Of a DNA stretch of 64,000 nt, positions 8,920 through 17,952 are shown piece after piece. Both the position numbers and the translations under genes were made by a program. The notes under the pieces were generated by a model. The model did not search any database, had not been told where the DNA came from, and saw only the letters and a program-made list of their open reading frames with translations. Source of the DNA: JBALVT01 sp965262875. GTDB lineage: Bacteria; Pseudomonadota; Gammaproteobacteria; Pseudomonadales; Halieaceae. The stretch is from contig OZ253569.1 in the NCBI GenBank assembly GCA_965262875.1, positions 3,844,001 to 3,908,000 of the forward strand, read 5' to 3'. The first letter of the stretch is position 1; each line of letters starts with the position of its first letter.

Positions 8920-8921
8920 TT

Positions 8922-10109
8922 TTAGGCAGAGAGATCTAGCCCACTTCTGCGGTGTTGGCGTTGCTGCCATAGTAGTACGGCGATGAAAACGATGGGAACG
9001 AGGCATAGCAGCAATATGCTTTGCCAGCTCATGTAAGTAATCGCCAGGCCCGCCGTAAGAGCGGCGATAGCTTGAGCGGAAAAAACGACAGAATCGTTTA
9101 GGGCCTGTGCGCGAAACTGTTCTCCCGGTTCATGCGCCGTTGGGAGTAGTGCGGTACCGGATACAAAGAGAAAATTCCAGCCGATACCCAGCATTACCAA
9201 CTGTCCCCAATATCCCATCACCGTAGAATCGATTAGTCCAATTACTATAGCTGTTATAAAACAGGCCAGCCCCGCACTTATGAGTCCGCGAATACTGAGG
9301 ACCTTGAACAGCCACACGGTTGCCAAAGAGGGCAAAAACATAGCGGCAACATGGGACTGCAAAACCCATTTGGTGTCTTCAAGGCTATGCCCTTGATGAA
9401 GGTGCATACTGATGGGGGTAGCTGTCATCACAAAGGACATGATGACAAAACCGACGGCTGCGCTCGTTATCGCCAGCACCAAGGTGGGATTTTTGAGCAT
9501 CACACTCAGTGGCCTCGCTTTACCCCGACTCGTTGCCGCTCTTTGCTCAGCGGGGCGGTAAAACATTAGAATCAGAGCGCCGCACAGCATTGATACCGTG
9601 GCCAACCAGAATGATCCTTGATACTCGACCTTCGATAGCGTTCTACCCAGTACAGCCAATTCCGGCCCGAGGAACGCGGAGACGATACCTGAGCACATGA
9701 TGATAGAGGCGGCGGTAGGGCCCTTTTCCAGAGGGACAGATTCCATTGCGGCGAATCGGAGTTGATAGATCGCAGCGTTGGTAAATCCCAGCATTGCTGA
9801 AGATAGGCAAAAAACCGGAAAGCTCTGATATGAAACGGCTTGGGAGGCGAGAAGTAGCGTGGTAGTTCCGAGAATGACGAAGAGTAAGAAGGTTGTTTTT
9901 CGTCCGAATCTGGCCATGCCTCGGGAGGCGGGGAATACACCGCTGGCTGTCCCAATGACCATTAGCGCTATTGGCAGTGTCGCCAGCGCTTTGGAAGGTG
10001 CCAATTCCGCGCCGATGATACTGCCGATCAGCATCATCATCGGCGAGGCAGACATGATAATGGCGTTGGCGCATGCCAGCAGCCATACAGTTTTAAATCC
10101 GGTGAACAT
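8922..10109 (-). CDS. MFS transporter
   Basis: 395 residues with about 12 predicted membrane helices. The loop after helix 2 contains RGMARFGRKTT, matching the MFS GxxxDRxGRR-type loop. No transported substrate can be read from the sequence. It is convergent with ypfJ, with 2 bases between stops, and divergent from the M20 peptidase gene, with about 78 bases between starts. Confidence 0.85.
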   Translation of the reverse strand: MFTGFKTVWLLACANAIIMSASPMMMLIGSIIGAELAPSKALATLPIALMVIGTASGVFPASRGMARFGRKTTFLLFVILGTTTLLLASQAVSYQSFPVFCLSSAMLGFTNAAIYQLRFAAMESVPLEKGPTAASIIMCSGIVSAFLGPELAVLGRTLSKVEYQGSFWLATVSMLCGALILMFYRPAEQRAATSRGKARPLSVMLKNPTLVLAITSAAVGFVIMSFVMTATPISMHLHQGHSLEDTKWVLQSHVAAMFLPSLATVWLFKVLSIRGLISAGLACFITAIVIGLIDSTVMGYWGQLVMLGIGWNFLFVSGTALLPTAHEPGEQFRAQALNDSVVFSAQAIAALTAGLAITYMSWQSILLLCLVPIVFIAVLLWQQRQHRRSGLDLSA

Positions 10110-10187
10110 GAGCCTAGCCTAACGCAAATAAGGCATGACGCGTTGGATATTTCCAAATAGACTGCAACAAACACACAGGGGATATTT

Positions 10188-11579
10188 ATGAAAACCGTTT
10201 CCGTCTTGATAGCCGCACTAGTTTTTTCAAACCTTGCTTATTCTGAGGAAATTCCATCGCCACATGCTCAAAAAACCCTGGAGATTTTCCGCGCGCTGAT
10301 TGGAATAGAATCCTCGAAGAATTTGGGTAATGTTTCTAAAGTGGCAAATTACCTCGCCGATGAACTGCGTTTGGCGGGTTTTCCAGCGAAGGACATCGAA
10401 GTATTGCCTTTGGATGACACTGTTGCGTTGGTGGTGACTTACAGCGGGGATGGATCATCGGATAAGGCACCTATTGCGCTACTGGGTCATATGGATGTGG
10501 TAGAGGCCAATCCGGAGGACTGGGAGCGGCCTCCCTTTGAATTAACCGAGGATGACACGTTTTTTTATGGTCGAGGCACTAGAGATAACAAGTTTGGAGT
10601 GACCCAACTTATCTCGACATTTATCCGCCTCAAAAAAGAGGGCTTTGTTCCAAATCGGGATCTTATCATCGCCTTTTCAGGTGATGAAGAATCAACCATG
10701 AGAACCACGAAAATGCTGGCAAACGAAAGGGAAGACTTGGCCAAGGCCGAGTTTGCACTGAACTCGGATGCGGGGGGAGGCACACTGTCGAAATCGGGAA
10801 AAGCGATCTCTTACAATGTCCAGGCCGCGGAGAAAACCTATGTTACCTGGGACCTCACAGTCCAAAATCCTGGTGGACACAGCTCCAGACCCAGACCCGA
10901 TAATGCGATCTATGATCTGGCTCAGGCCATTACCAAAATACAGGCCCATCAGTTTCCGGTGCGTTGGAGCGAAATGACACTGGCGTACTTTGAAGAAACG
11001 GGAAAGCGCAAGGGCGGAGAACTGGGCGATGCCATGATTCGATTTGCACACGATCCCAATGACAAAAAAGCATCAGATAGACTCGCCATAGAGTCATCCT
11101 ATGTAGGATTTACTCGAACGACCTGTGTTGTGACCATGCTAAAAGCGGGTCACGCCGAGAACGCTTTGGCGCAGTCTGCAACGGCAACCCTAAATTGCCG
11201 GGTGTATCCCGGAGTACCTGTTGCCCAAGTTGAGAAAACGCTCCGAAAAATCGTAGAAAACGATGCCATTGAATTCAAGCCGTTGGATGAAGTGACAGAG
11301 AGTCCGATATCAGAACTAAGACCCGATGTGATGGCGGCTGTAGCCAAGGCGGTTCACGCTCGCTACGAGGGTTTGAAAATTATGGGTTATATGTCTTCTG
11401 GTGCAACAGACGGAATGCACTTCCGCAATGCCGGGATACCCACTCTGGCGGTCGGTTCTGTGTTTATGAACCCGGATGATAACTTCGCTCATGGCCTCAA
11501 CGAGAGGCTGCCGAAAAAAACCCTCTACGATGGATTGGATCACTGGAGTATTATTTTGAAAGAACTCGCCAGTCACTAG
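10188..11579 (+). CDS. Secreted M20-family metallopeptidase
   Basis: 463 residues with an N-terminal signal peptide (VSVLIAALVFSNLAYSEE, cleavage near residue 20), so it acts in the periplasm or outside. Two-zinc M20 peptidase ligands are visible: LLGHMDVV (about 102-109), the RGTRDNK bridging Asp, GDEES with the catalytic Glu (about 165-169), NSDAGGG, and the last His in FAHGLNER near 440. The dimerisation/lid domain (GGHSSRPRPDNA) lies between. The family cleaves C-terminal residues or dipeptides, and the exact substrate is unknown. It is a stand-alone gene, convergent with the CAP lipoprotein gene. Confidence 0.88.
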   Translation: MKTVSVLIAALVFSNLAYSEEIPSPHAQKTLEIFRALIGIESSKNLGNVSKVANYLADELRLAGFPAKDIEVLPLDDTVALVVTYSGDGSSDKAPIALLGHMDVVEANPEDWERPPFELTEDDTFFYGRGTRDNKFGVTQLISTFIRLKKEGFVPNRDLIIAFSGDEESTMRTTKMLANEREDLAKAEFALNSDAGGGTLSKSGKAISYNVQAAEKTYVTWDLTVQNPGGHSSRPRPDNAIYDLAQAITKIQAHQFPVRWSEMTLAYFEETGKRKGGELGDAMIRFAHDPNDKKASDRLAIESSYVGFTRTTCVVTMLKAGHAENALAQSATATLNCRVYPGVPVAQVEKTLRKIVENDAIEFKPLDEVTESPISELRPDVMAAVAKAVHARYEGLKIMGYMSSGATDGMHFRNAGIPTLAVGSVFMNPDDNFAHGLNERLPKKTLYDGLDHWSIILKELASH

Positions 11580-11588
11580 CGGGCGAGA

Positions 11589-13193
11589 TCAAAAGGTCAC
11601 TGAGTAGTTGGTGACGTCGTCATAACATCCACCGGCCTCGTTGCAAGGGCTAACCAGTACCGTATACATGCCTGGAGTAAAGTCCATGGTAAAGGCAACG
11701 TCGCTGGTTTTTAACAAGCTCTTGCGGTCATCGTAGACGCGAATGAAGAACGCCTGGTTGGAGAAATTACTGGTGCCTCTGAAGGTGACAGTATTGGACA
11801 GTGAAATAATGTAGCTGTCCTCATCGGTGGCGGAATCAAATAGCCCCTGCAATGAATTTCCCTGACTGCTGTCACCGCCTTCCAGGGGCATGGCGATGTC
11901 TACTAAATTAAATCGGTCTACCAGCACCGAATAAGAAACCTGACGCGTACCTCCACCCGGAAGAGCTATTCCTTTTATTGTCACTTTATATCGGGTGTCA
12001 TACTCCCAACCGTCAACCTGCCAGGACAAAAAGTTGGCCAGTCCAAACCCCTTGTTGTCGTTGTGAAGGGAATTAACGGACAGTGACTGACCTGTATCTG
12101 GGTTTTTAACGGTTACCGAAGCCCCAGAAAAGTAATTGAAAGAGCTGCTCGTTCCTGCCGGTGGCACCATTGACAGGCTCCAGGGCGTCGGGTTTTCACC
12201 TTGGGATACGAGTATCCAAGGATAGCTATTATAGGGGAATGCTATGAACTCGACATTGGAGGAGATCTGTTTTTTGGGTGGCATTCCAAATCCGAAGACT
12301 TTTAATGCGGTAAATCCCTCCACCTGACCATAACTGGTATAGCCCGGTTCAGGCGCCAACATCCAGCGTCTGTGCCCGGCTTCCTCCAGCGCTGCGGCGT
12401 TGAAATTGTCGTTGGTCCAACTCGCGATATCGCTTACGGGGTCGCTGGGTACAGAAGCCCCGCCCAGGTTCGATGTCTCAGATCCCGTTTCAGCTGATGC
12501 GGTATAGCACGGGTCGCTGGGGCTGGGATTGTGGGACAAGCTGCCCGTCGCGCGCTGTACCAGTGCCGCCGCCTGAACCTCTGCGTCGAAGAAATCTTCA
12601 TATTCCACCGCGGGAAGTTTGTGCATCGCACGCACTTGGTTGAGAGCTTTCAGGGCGCGGTCAGCCGTTGTTTGTGACTGAGTCCCGGGGTCGCACTGTT
12701 GGACATTGGGGACGACTTGATACAGGGAGTCGCTGCTAGCGAAACTGCCTTGATCGATTTCTTCTACAGCTTTTTTCCAATAGCTGACCTTGTAGCCTGA
12801 GTTGTTGACGAATACAGGTTTTAGAAAATAGACTTTGTCTGACGCAATGACTTCCCCAATGGCCGGCCAGTCGCCGAATACGGTGGTAATAAGACGACAG
12901 GGCTTTTTGCCCTGTCCGCACAAATGGTCAGCGTCTTTCTTCCATTGCTTGAATTTATACCCGGGGTCCGGAATTGCTTCGAAAGTATCCTCAAAGGTGT
13001 CATCCACTTCAATTGTGCAGCTTGAACCCGATAGGCAGACCGCGCCATTGCTCGATACCACCTTCCCTCCAGGGGGCACGACAATCTCTACTTTGCAGGC
13101 AGAAAGTACTGCGAACATCAGGCACGATAGTCCGGTTAGAACTGAACGATTTAATTTGAACCTCGGACTGAAAAAATGACTAGCGCTATTCAT
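11589..13193 (-). CDS. CAP/SCP-domain lipoprotein
   Basis: Translation most likely starts at ATG 13193, which has an AAGGGTG ribosome-binding site; a TTG at 13232 is the upstream alternative. The N-terminus is a lipoprotein signal ending LMFAVLSAC. A Cys-containing beta region follows (about 20-110), resembling bacterial repeats with KFKQWKKDAD. Then comes a CAP domain, with ALNQVRAMHKLPAVEYED, GSLSHNP and EEAGHRRWML as conserved blocks. The C-terminal half is beta-rich. CAP proteins in bacteria are extracytoplasmic with diverse roles. It lies downstream of the ECF sigma/anti-sigma pair on the same strand (115-bp gap) and could be one of its targets. Confidence 0.8.
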   Translation of the reverse strand: MNSASHFFSPRFKLNRSVLTGLSCLMFAVLSACKVEIVVPPGGKVVSSNGAVCLSGSSCTIEVDDTFEDTFEAIPDPGYKFKQWKKDADHLCGQGKKPCRLITTVFGDWPAIGEVIASDKVYFLKPVFVNNSGYKVSYWKKAVEEIDQGSFASSDSLYQVVPNVQQCDPGTQSQTTADRALKALNQVRAMHKLPAVEYEDFFDAEVQAAALVQRATGSLSHNPSPSDPCYTASAETGSETSNLGGASVPSDPVSDIASWTNDNFNAAALEEAGHRRWMLAPEPGYTSYGQVEGFTALKVFGFGMPPKKQISSNVEFIAFPYNSYPWILVSQGENPTPWSLSMVPPAGTSSSFNYFSGASVTVKNPDTGQSLSVNSLHNDNKGFGLANFLSWQVDGWEYDTRYKVTIKGIALPGGGTRQVSYSVLVDRFNLVDIAMPLEGGDSSQGNSLQGLFDSATDEDSYIISLSNTVTFRGTSNFSNQAFFIRVYDDRKSLLKTSDVAFTMDFTPGMYTVLVSPCNEAGGCYDDVTNYSVTF

Positions 13194-13308
13194 ATCGGCA
13201 CCCTTAGAACATGTTAAGGAAGAGGATTCCAAGGCGGGACTTAGACTAAAAACTATAGTCCGGACGGGGCCAATTTACCAGCGCAGCCAGGGTAATTACT
13301 GCCGCTTC

Positions 13309-13968
13309 TCAACGCTGGGGTGCGAGATGCTCTGCGATAGCCTCATCGAGAGTTTGAGGGAGGTCGCACTCTGAACAGCTTATTTTAAGCTTTTCGTACT
13401 GTTGCGAAACGTACTTCGGATCGGAAGAGGTATCGAATTCTGCGAGTGCCTGCAATGACTTCAGAACTTTTTCCGGTAGTCGTTTAACTACTCGCTCGCC
13501 TTCCAAAATCTTGTCGTCCATTGCTGATTCAGCGGGCGCACTATTGAGGGCGAATGTCTCAACTTCTTCCAGCGAAAGTCTAGCCGTTGCTGGGAACGCT
13601 TTGAGTTTCGCAAGCATCTTTTTCTCATGCTTGGGCGCGCTTTGCATTATGGCTTGAGCAGCGTGTGATTTAATGCTGGTCGGCTCCGCTTCCGTACCAT
13701 ACTCGGGAGAAATCAAAATCTCACTCGATTCAGTACTAGGCTGCTCGTACACAGAGGGAGTGAACGCCGGATAGTTTGTGACGCTCAGCGTAACAGCGAG
13801 GACGACCACCGCAGCCGTGGCAGACCCTGCGAGCCACCAGGGCTGGTAGACGGGTTTTGCCGGCGGCAGTGCTGCGCGAGCCTGGGCTATAATTCGCTCG
13901 TCCAGATGCGCGGGCGAACGCGGCGAGGGCAGTGGCTTTCCGGCCAAGGTATTTTCTGGTTTGCTCAT
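13309..13968 (-). CDS. Membrane-anchored probable anti-sigma factor
   Basis: 219 residues. A cytoplasmic N-terminus of about 43 residues is followed by one transmembrane helix (WWLAGSATAAVVVLAVTLSV, about 44-63) and a periplasmic region ending LPQTLDEAIAEHLAPQR. The start overlaps the end of the ECF sigma gene by 4 bases. Architecture and coupling indicate an anti-sigma factor, but no zinc-binding HxxxCxxC motif is present. The role is inferred from context. Confidence 0.6.
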   Translation of the reverse strand: MSKPENTLAGKPLPSPRSPAHLDERIIAQARAALPPAKPVYQPWWLAGSATAAVVVLAVTLSVTNYPAFTPSVYEQPSTESSEILISPEYGTEAEPTSIKSHAAQAIMQSAPKHEKKMLAKLKAFPATARLSLEEVETFALNSAPAESAMDDKILEGERVVKRLPEKVLKSLQALAEFDTSSDPKYVSQQYEKLKISCSECDLPQTLDEAIAEHLAPQR

Positions 13969-14546
13969 GGCTCGCCTCCCGATGTCGCTGCGACTTCCAT
14001 CTCCTCGTTCGCTCCCAATTTAGCCGTCAATTGCTGGCGTGCATACCGCAGCCGGCTTTTGATGGTTTCGGGCCCCACGCCTGTAATTTCTGACAGCGCC
14101 CTATGGGAAAACCCCTGTTCGTGCAACAGCACCACATTGCGCTGCTCCAGTGGTAGCTGTGCGAGCGCATGCATTAACTGGCCCTGAAGCTCGCAGTCTA
14201 CTCCCGGGCAATCATCCGATGATGTTTCCTCAGGGACGTTCTCCAGATTACGGTGCCGGTTGTCAGGTCTACGCCAGAAATCGACCATTCGGTGGTGTGC
14301 TATTTGGTATAACCAGGTTCGAAATTTTGCCTCTGGACGATAGCGGACGGCCGCCTGGATTACCGCCATCCATGTTTCCTGCGCTATTTCCTCGACAATG
14401 GCATGGCGGTTACAGTTTCGAAAAAGATGGGCGAAAAGAGCGTCTTTGTGCCGCTGATACAGGGACTCGAAAGCCGTCATATCCCCTCGCTGATAGGCGA
14501 TCATCAGCGATTCGTCACTTCTGAAGCGGTTCAACACATTCAGCAT
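13965..14546 (-). CDS. ECF-type RNA polymerase sigma factor
   Basis: 193 residues. Sigma region 2 spans about 15-85 (DMTAFESLYQRHKDAL and KFRTWLYQIAHHRMVDFWRR). Region 4 spans about 125-180 (LPLEQRNVVLLHEQGFSH then TGVGPETIKSRLRYARQQL, a helix-turn-helix). No region 3 is present, as in ECF sigma factors. Region 2.4 (WLYQIAHHRMVDFWRR) would read the -10 element. Translation is coupled to the downstream anti-sigma-like gene and preceded, 31 bases upstream, by the vWA lipoprotein gene. Confidence 0.9.
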   Translation of the reverse strand: MLNVLNRFRSDESLMIAYQRGDMTAFESLYQRHKDALFAHLFRNCNRHAIVEEIAQETWMAVIQAAVRYRPEAKFRTWLYQIAHHRMVDFWRRPDNRHRNLENVPEETSSDDCPGVDCELQGQLMHALAQLPLEQRNVVLLHEQGFSHRALSEITGVGPETIKSRLRYARQQLTAKLGANEEMEVAATSGGEP

Positions 14547-14577
14547 TCGAGCGCTCTATCCGGGGCCGCAATCTGGT

Positions 14578-16341
14578 CTAGTAGATAGAGGATAGCGACT
14601 GTGCCAGTTCGATCATATGAATAAATTCACCGCGATAGCCATGGGAGTCATCACCTCTAGCGTTTCTGGCAAGTGTTAGCGCCTCAGGGTATCCCCAATT
14701 TTCGATAAAGGTACCCCCTTTGAGAATTTGTCCAAAGCCGGCCACGCTGGCGGCGAAACGCAGGTCGGTGCTACCGCTGAGAATTGAGTCCTTGACCAAG
14801 TCCCTATTGATCGCCTGGCTCAATTCAATACTCTTCGCTGTTCCCGGTCGCTTATACCGGAGTTTGACGAAGGCTATTTCCTGAGCCGATGAGGGGGAAG
14901 TTTGCTCCTTATGGCGCTTGTTACCTTCGTATCTGAGCGCCGGTATACGGCCTTCGCCATCGCCACGAAGGACAATCTCGTACAGGGCTGTGACAGTGTG
15001 TCCGGCACCTATATCACCAGCATCCACTTTGTCATTGGTGAAGTCCTCTCGATTCAACATTCGGTTTTCATAGCCGATAAGGCGATATTCCTCGACCAGT
15101 TCTGGGTTGAACTCCACCTGAATTTTTACATCGCTGGCAATCGTCAACAGGGTCGATTGCATCTCATTCACCAGCACCTTCTGGGCCTCTTTCAAAGAAT
15201 CGATGTAGGCGGCATTGCCGTTGCCCACATCCGCCAGTTGCTCCATTAGCGCATAGTTGTAGTTGCCGCTGCCGAATCCTAAGGTCGTCAGAGCTACACC
15301 GGTTTTGCGCTTGTGTTCAATCAGGTCTTTTAGAGCTTCTAAGTTGACGGTACCCACGTTCATGTCGCCGTCGCTGGCGATAATTACGCGGTTTATTCCT
15401 CCGCTAATTTTGTTTTGGGCCGCCAGTGCATAGGCCATCTCGATTCCCGCGCTACCGTGGGTGCTGCCCCCGGCTTCCAGTGCATTGATGGCGTTCATGA
15501 TTTTTGCCTTGTTGACGCCGGAGGTGGGCTCCAACACCGTTCCTGCTGCGCCCGCGTAAACTACCAGCGCGATTCGATCATCATCTCTCATCTGGTTCAC
15601 CAGTAGACCCAAGGATTTCTTCAGTAAACCCAGTTTGTCGGGTGAGCGCATACTGCCCGAGACGTCTACTAAAAATACCAGGTTGCTGGCAGGGCGCTTA
15701 GCAGGAGCGGGCTCGAAGCCTTTCAGACCCACTTGCAATAGATGGTGTTTGTTGCTCCAGGGCGCCCGAGCCAACTCACTGCTCACTGAAAATGGCTGCT
15801 CGGAGGAATCGGGTACTGGGTACTGGTAACCGAAGTAGTTGATCATTTCTTCGAGTCTCACCGCGTCAGACGGCGGCAGGCGTCCCTCTTTGACCAACAT
15901 GCGTCTGACATTGGCATAGCTGGCGGTGTCGACGTCGACGCTGAAGGTAGACACTGGGTTCTCGGTCACCAGCTTGACCGAGTTCTCCTCAAACTGAAGA
16001 TAGTGTTCACGATCGACGTGCTGGGGCTGGAACAGTGCAACCGAATCTGTGGTTGCAGCAAACGCATTGGGCGAAGCCTTTGTTGTGTAGGCAGGGTGTC
16101 CCCTCAGGGCGAGTTGTCTCTTAGTCTCAGTTTGCGTGGACGGCGAGCGCACTTCTTTGGCCTCGTGCTCCGCAATACGATGCTTGGTTGAATCCAGCGG
16201 AGCTTCGATCAGCACCTGTGGTTCGACTCTAGAGCCCGCATCCGTCTCTTCAAGGCCCACGGACTCGGGTTTGTACGACTCAACACAGGCGGTAGCCATC
16301 ACTGCCAACGTCACGGTGGTAAGGGGTTTGCGAATATTCAT
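14578..16341 (-). CDS. YfbK-like von Willebrand factor A lipoprotein
   Basis: The start is ATG 16341, preceded by a perfect AGGAGG. The N-terminus is a lipoprotein signal ending VMATAC, so the protein is an envelope lipoprotein. A YfbK-type N-terminal domain (FSVDVDTASYANVRRML, then PPSDAVRLEEMINYF) precedes the vWA domain with the MIDAS motif DVSGSM (about residue 225), and a C-terminal DUF3520-like region follows (FVKLRYKRPGTAKSIELS). Such proteins bind metal and partner proteins through the vWA domain, but the function of YfbK is unknown. The gene heads the sigma/anti-sigma set on the same strand, and association of YfbK-like vWA genes with ECF sigma genes is common. Confidence 0.85.
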   Translation of the reverse strand: MNIRKPLTTVTLAVMATACVESYKPESVGLEETDAGSRVEPQVLIEAPLDSTKHRIAEHEAKEVRSPSTQTETKRQLALRGHPAYTTKASPNAFAATTDSVALFQPQHVDREHYLQFEENSVKLVTENPVSTFSVDVDTASYANVRRMLVKEGRLPPSDAVRLEEMINYFGYQYPVPDSSEQPFSVSSELARAPWSNKHHLLQVGLKGFEPAPAKRPASNLVFLVDVSGSMRSPDKLGLLKKSLGLLVNQMRDDDRIALVVYAGAAGTVLEPTSGVNKAKIMNAINALEAGGSTHGSAGIEMAYALAAQNKISGGINRVIIASDGDMNVGTVNLEALKDLIEHKRKTGVALTTLGFGSGNYNYALMEQLADVGNGNAAYIDSLKEAQKVLVNEMQSTLLTIASDVKIQVEFNPELVEEYRLIGYENRMLNREDFTNDKVDAGDIGAGHTVTALYEIVLRGDGEGRIPALRYEGNKRHKEQTSPSSAQEIAFVKLRYKRPGTAKSIELSQAINRDLVKDSILSGSTDLRFAASVAGFGQILKGGTFIENWGYPEALTLARNARGDDSHGYRGEFIHMIELAQSLSSIY

Positions 16342-16416
16342 AGTAGACCTCCTGATAGGTTTCAAGAGGTGAATCGCATCGGGGTGCAAAAAGGGGTTAA
16401 AGCTCGCTGAAAAAAA

Positions 16417-17076
16417 TTACTTATTTTCCTTTAGCAGGTTCTTGCGCACTTTGATGCCACAGCCTTTGAGGATGATATGGGTCAGATTGTCGGCGATGTC
16501 ATCGAAATCGGTAGCGGCTAATCGCGGCTTGCCCAATACCGTTTTTACCTGAAATTCAAAGTCTGCATAGTGTTGGGTTGATGCCCAAATCATAAAAATG
16601 AGATAGAAGGGATTCACCGGGTCCATTTTGCCCTGGGCCACCCAACTTTGCATTATTTCTGCCTTGCCGCTCATCCACTCTCGGTGATCTTTCTTGAGAT
16701 AACCTCCCAGTACAGGGGCCCCGTGCAACATTTCGCTGGCAAATATGCGCGAGGCGAGTGGGTTGGTTTTTGAATAAGCCACTTTCGCCCGAATATAGCC
16801 TTCCAGGGCCTCACCGGGATCGTCGTCGCTGGTTATTTGATCAAAGGAATCGTCCCACATTTGAATGACATCGGTGAGAACACTGGCGTAAAGGTCTTCT
16901 TTGTTTTTGAAATAGTAGTGGACGTTGGTTCTGGCAACACCAGCACCCTGGGCAATGCGGTTCATGGAGGCCCCGTTAAAGCCCCGAGTGGCAAATTCCT
17001 TCTCCGCAGCGATCAATATGGCTTTCTCATTGTCTTTGCGAATCTTGCCCACCTTATAGGCGCCCTTGCTTGCCAC
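16417..17076 (-). CDS. TetR-family regulator (RutR-like), likely regulator of purine catabolism
   Basis: 219 residues. The N-terminal TetR helix-turn-helix is at about 14-60 (ILIAAEKEFATRGFNGAS, then RIAQGAGVARTNVHYYFKNKE). The C-terminal domain resembles RutR (ASRIFASEMLHGAPVL, IWASTQHYADFEFQV), a family whose members sense uracil or other nucleobases. It stands at the edge of the purine cluster. A perfect TGACA-N4-TGTCA palindrome lies 46 bp upstream of its start, and related sites lie in the xdhA/ABC divergent region, so it probably represses itself and both purine operons. The ligand is unknown; a purine intermediate is plausible. Confidence 0.82.
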   Translation of the reverse strand: MASKGAYKVGKIRKDNEKAILIAAEKEFATRGFNGASMNRIAQGAGVARTNVHYYFKNKEDLYASVLTDVIQMWDDSFDQITSDDDPGEALEGYIRAKVAYSKTNPLASRIFASEMLHGAPVLGGYLKKDHREWMSGKAEIMQSWVAQGKMDPVNPFYLIFMIWASTQHYADFEFQVKTVLGKPRLAATDFDDIADNLTHIILKGCGIKVRKNLLKENK

Positions 17077-17121
17077 GGTTATCTTCCAGTGTTATCTGCG
17101 TTCTTTAACTGTGCAACTATG

Positions 17122-17135
17122 TGACAGGAGTGTCA
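17122..17135. promoter_or_regulatory. Putative operator (site 1) upstream of tetR
   Basis: TGACAGGAGTGTCA is a perfect inverted repeat of TGACA around a 4-bp centre. It sits 46 bp before the tetR start and overlaps the stop codon of the phosphoribosyltransferase gene. It shares its half-site and spacing with the three sites near 29608-29781. Binding by the TetR protein is inferred. Confidence 0.65.
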
Positions 17136-17885
17136 AGAATTGATCTCGGCGCGGCGGTAAATCTGAGGCAAATAATAATCCGTTAAGGCGGTTGTGTAGC
17201 CTATGACCTCAACCAGACGGCGGTAACATTCCTGCTCGCTTGCCCCGCGCTCTTTCCAGATGGGTACCCGTTTAACCATGGTCTCAACCCTTTCTCGAGG
17301 TGTGATAATCCAGGTATCCTGGGGCGTCTCCCCGAACCAAAAATCCGCAGCGCAGGTTTGCATCGCTACGGGCTTCATGTACATAGCCAGGTTGAGGACT
17401 TTTAGTGCGCCACTATCGGCGATGTACTTGGTGAGAAACTGCATGGTTCCACCGCAATCGCCTAAATCATCGATGATCAGCACTGTTTCACCGCTAATCT
17501 CGATGGAGATGCCGTGTTGTACCAAGGGGTTTTCATAGCGAACACCGGGGCCTTTGTAGAGTGAGACACCAATGGTTCCAAACTCAATTTTGGGAATGCC
17601 GACATCCCGGCCATCCACTAGATGGTCGTAGAGCAACACGCCGGGCAGCATACCGCCCATTGTGACAATCAACGCTTTAGTAATCGGCGCTCCCGAGGAG
17701 GTATTATCGTGTTGGTAGCGATGTACTTGCTGAGACAATTCAAAGGTGGCGATGGCTTCAACCTCATCCGGAATCAACAAAAAGCTCAGCTCGTCATCCT
17801 CAATGGTGACGCCTTCGGGCTTGCGCCAAAAACCCATATCGATATCGTCTCGATGACAGTTAATTTGTTGGTGATACGAGCTCAT
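17133..17885 (-). CDS. Purine phosphoribosyltransferase-like protein
   Basis: 250 residues. The PRPP-binding loop of type I phosphoribosyltransferases is visible at VLIIDDLGDCGGT (about 136-148). An upstream MGGMLPGVLLYDHL loop matches the first PRTase loop. The family transfers phosphoribose from PRPP to a base. Given the surrounding purine genes the substrate is probably hypoxanthine, xanthine or guanine, which is inference. The C-terminal extension (ERVETMVKRVPIWKERG) is unlike standard Hpt or Gpt. It is divergent from a second PRTase gene 67 bp away and ends 56 bp before the tetR start. Confidence 0.75.
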   Translation of the reverse strand: MSSYHQQINCHRDDIDMGFWRKPEGVTIEDDELSFLLIPDEVEAIATFELSQQVHRYQHDNTSSGAPITKALIVTMGGMLPGVLLYDHLVDGRDVGIPKIEFGTIGVSLYKGPGVRYENPLVQHGISIEISGETVLIIDDLGDCGGTMQFLTKYIADSGALKVLNLAMYMKPVAMQTCAADFWFGETPQDTWIITPRERVETMVKRVPIWKERGASEQECYRRLVEVIGYTTALTDYYLPQIYRRAEINS

Positions 17886-17952
17886 AGTATTTCCTTATCT
17901 GGCCTGTTGGAGGCACAGCCATTATAGTGTGGTTTTTGTGTGAGTGTACCCA

